From assembly GCF_011751075.1 (NCBI RefSeq), contig NZ_JAALLN010000028.1, forward strand, positions 1 through 39,757: a stretch of 39,757 bases of DNA. Direction: 5' to 3'. Shown piece by piece: positions 38,832-39,757 of this stretch (positions are counted from its first letter, which is position 1; each line of letters begins with the position of its first letter). The stretch comes from Flavobacterium poyangense (GTDB lineage Bacteria > Bacteroidota > Bacteroidia > Flavobacteriales > Flavobacteriaceae). A program made the position numbers and the translations under genes. The notes under the pieces were generated by a model that saw only the letters and a program-made list of their open reading frames with translations, did no database searches and was not told the DNA's origin.

Positions 38832-39614
38832 ATGAAGAAAAACATTGTTCGTTTCAGTATTTTAACTTCATTCTTAGCATTATTTTCTTGTAATGACAAT
38901 AATAAGCTAACCGAAGTTGTAGAAGTTCCTTTACCATCAAAAGAAGAGAAAATAACCATCGGATCACCCGATGATGTAAAAGCAGATCCCGGATCTTTTG
39001 CTCTTACCAAACTTCCTTTTCCATATGACGGTTTAGCTCCCGCTATTAGGTCGCTTACATTAGAAACACATTATTCCAAACATTATTTATCGTACACCAA
39101 TACTTTAAATAAAGAAATTGTTTCTACCGAATTTGAGAACATGACGATTGAAGATATTCTAAAAAAATTAGATCTCAACAACGCCAAACTTCGCCAAAAT
39201 GCCGGTGGATATTACAATCACACTCTTTATTTTAATATCTTGACGCCAAAAGAGCAAACTCCAAAAGATACGCTTGCAGGTTCAATCAATAAAGAGTTTG
39301 GTTCTTTTAATAATCTTACGCACCAATTTAAAAGCCAGGCAACAAAACAATTTGGCTCCGGGTGGGTTTGGTTAGTAGTAGATAAATTAGGAAAACTACA
39401 AGTGACCACGACAGACAATCAGGACAATCCTTTAATGAAGAATGCCTTGATCCCGGGAACGCCAATTATGGGAATTGACCTTTGGGAGCATGCTTATTAT
39501 CTAGATTATCAAAACAGAAAAGGAACTTATATTGACGCTTTTTATCAGCACATCAATTGGGAAAAAGTAAACGAAAATTATATCGCGGCTTTAAAGAAAG
39601 TCAAAAAAGTATAA
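38832..39614 (+). CDS. sodA/sodB-like: Lipoprotein superoxide dismutase (Fe/Mn type)
   Basis: The 260-residue protein has a lipobox ending at Cys20 (LALFSC) and a charged linker, then a full Fe/Mn superoxide dismutase. Metal ligands are His80 (LETHYSKH), His130 (YYNHTLYFN), and Asp216 and His220 in IDLWEHAYY. It converts superoxide to hydrogen peroxide and oxygen, and is predicted to be anchored in the envelope, unlike the usual cytoplasmic enzyme. It is the last gene of the LUD-cdsA-psd-ACBP operon and is followed by a terminator. Metal (Fe or Mn) cannot be decided. Confidence 0.93.
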   Translation: MKKNIVRFSILTSFLALFSCNDNNKLTEVVEVPLPSKEEKITIGSPDDVKADPGSFALTKLPFPYDGLAPAIRSLTLETHYSKHYLSYTNTLNKEIVSTEFENMTIEDILKKLDLNNAKLRQNAGGYYNHTLYFNILTPKEQTPKDTLAGSINKEFGSFNNLTHQFKSQATKQFGSGWVWLVVDKLGKLQVTTTDNQDNPLMKNALIPGTPIMGIDLWEHAYYLDYQNRKGTYIDAFYQHINWEKVNENYIAALKKVKKV

Positions 39615-39622
39615 AACTAAAA

Positions 39623-39660
39623 AAAGAAGAGGCTGTCTTTAAATAGACAGCCTCTTCTTT
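39623..39660 (+). terminator. Strong terminator of the phospholipid/SOD operon
   Basis: Perfect 16-base arms AAAGAAGAGGCTGTCT (39623-39638) and complement (39645-39660) around TTAAAT, followed by TTTC-rich DNA. It lies 9 bases past the SOD stop and 12 bases before the IS terminus. Confidence 0.9.
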
Positions 39661-39671
39661 TTCTATTTCTT

Positions 39672-39757
39672 TGTCTTTTCTGTAAAGGTTACTTATTTCG
39701 GTAACAGATTTATCATTTCTATTGGTTTCTTTCCATCAATACCTTGATGTGGTCTTT
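39672..39757 (-). mobile_element. Right-edge IS terminus (3' end), continues outside window
   Basis: TGTCTTTTCTGTAAAGGTTAC (39672-39692) corresponds to the terminal repeat at 54-77 (TGTCTTGTCCTGAAAAAGG on the minus strand), with gaps. It abuts the stop of the transposase frame on the minus strand. The element lies in the same orientation as the left-edge one. Confidence 0.65.
39693..39757 (-). CDS. Transposase C-terminus (partial, cut by window edge)
   Basis: Minus-strand frame ending at TAA (39695-39693) reads RPHQGIDGKKPIEMI then NLLPK. 'RPHxGxxGxTPxE' is the typical end of the integrase core of IS3-type DDE transposases. Only the last 20 residues are visible; the rest lies beyond the right edge. 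The stop codon touches the terminal inverted repeat, as normal for compact IS elements. Confidence 0.7.
   Translation of the reverse strand, partial: RPHQGIDGKKPIEMINLLPK

Noticed and set aside
14193..39614. A defence island or toxin-antitoxin system
   Set aside because: cREC, DUF4236 and NUDIX genes were considered as possible conflict-system parts, but they are not in one operon and no nuclease, effector or cas-like gene is beside them.
1..39757. tRNA or rRNA genes
   Set aside because: No cloverleaf-type GGTTCGAATCC arms or rRNA-like conserved blocks were found in the gaps.

Overview
The window looks like a chromosomal segment of a Flavobacterium-type Bacteroidota. The DNA is A+T-rich, genes lack Shine-Dalgarno leaders and follow A-rich stretches, and several starts sit just downstream of a TANNTTTG '-7' box. 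The cluster birA / rsfS-ftsH-LUD-cdsA-psd-ACBP-SOD and many small SCxxx-type lipoproteins fit the same group. Taxonomy is inferred from these traits only.

Layout. Both extremities (1-77 and 39672-39757) appear to be ends of an IS3-type insertion sequence in the same orientation, so the window may be an assembly contig cut at repeats. From 0.1 to 2.8 kb lie a lipoprotein gene and dnaK on the minus strand. From 3.1 to 8.8 kb is a run of small plus-strand accessory genes: GNAT acetyltransferase, DUF1272 zinc protein, two unknowns, NUDIX hydrolase, CPA1 Na+/H+ antiporter, saccharopine-dehydrogenase-like protein and a hotdog thioesterase. From 8.9 to 12.8 kb are an NTF2-like lipoprotein and a tight three-gene operon (AHSA1/SRPBCC; Ntn-amidase fused to an alpha/beta esterase; beta-lactamase-fold hydrolase). 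From 12.9 to 17.8 kb are a predicted secreted protein, DUF1398, 3-mercaptopyruvate sulfurtransferase, a two-domain ABC ATPase whose first domain is degenerate, and a lipoprotein.

From 18.2 to 21.8 kb rluD and a PASTA protein (minus) diverge from ddl and coaD, mixing cell-wall, coenzyme A and ribosome functions. From 21.8 to 28.8 kb are a lipoprotein, PhnA, a secreted protein, a DbpA-like helicase, a cupin-DapA-like pair and a secreted M14 peptidase. From 29.2 to 33.9 kb are a DUF4236 protein, a stand-alone cREC receiver, NUDIX and pyrE sharing a 7-bp divergent gap, an SRPBCC protein and birA. From 34.0 to 39.6 kb are rsfS-ftsH and then a phospholipid operon (LUD, cdsA, psd, ACBP, lipoprotein SOD).

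The most unusual part is the intergenic DNA. Most gaps over 150 bp carry dispersed elements: degenerate tandem arrays of 7-bp or 8-bp words (nine or more sites, different words at each), a 53-bp perfect inverted repeat pair around 15.8 and 17.8 kb, a four-copy 49-bp hairpin repeat, MITE-like elements with imperfect terminal inverted repeats, and a CGCAGATTTAGCAGAT word seen five times. No tRNA, rRNA or CRISPR array was found.
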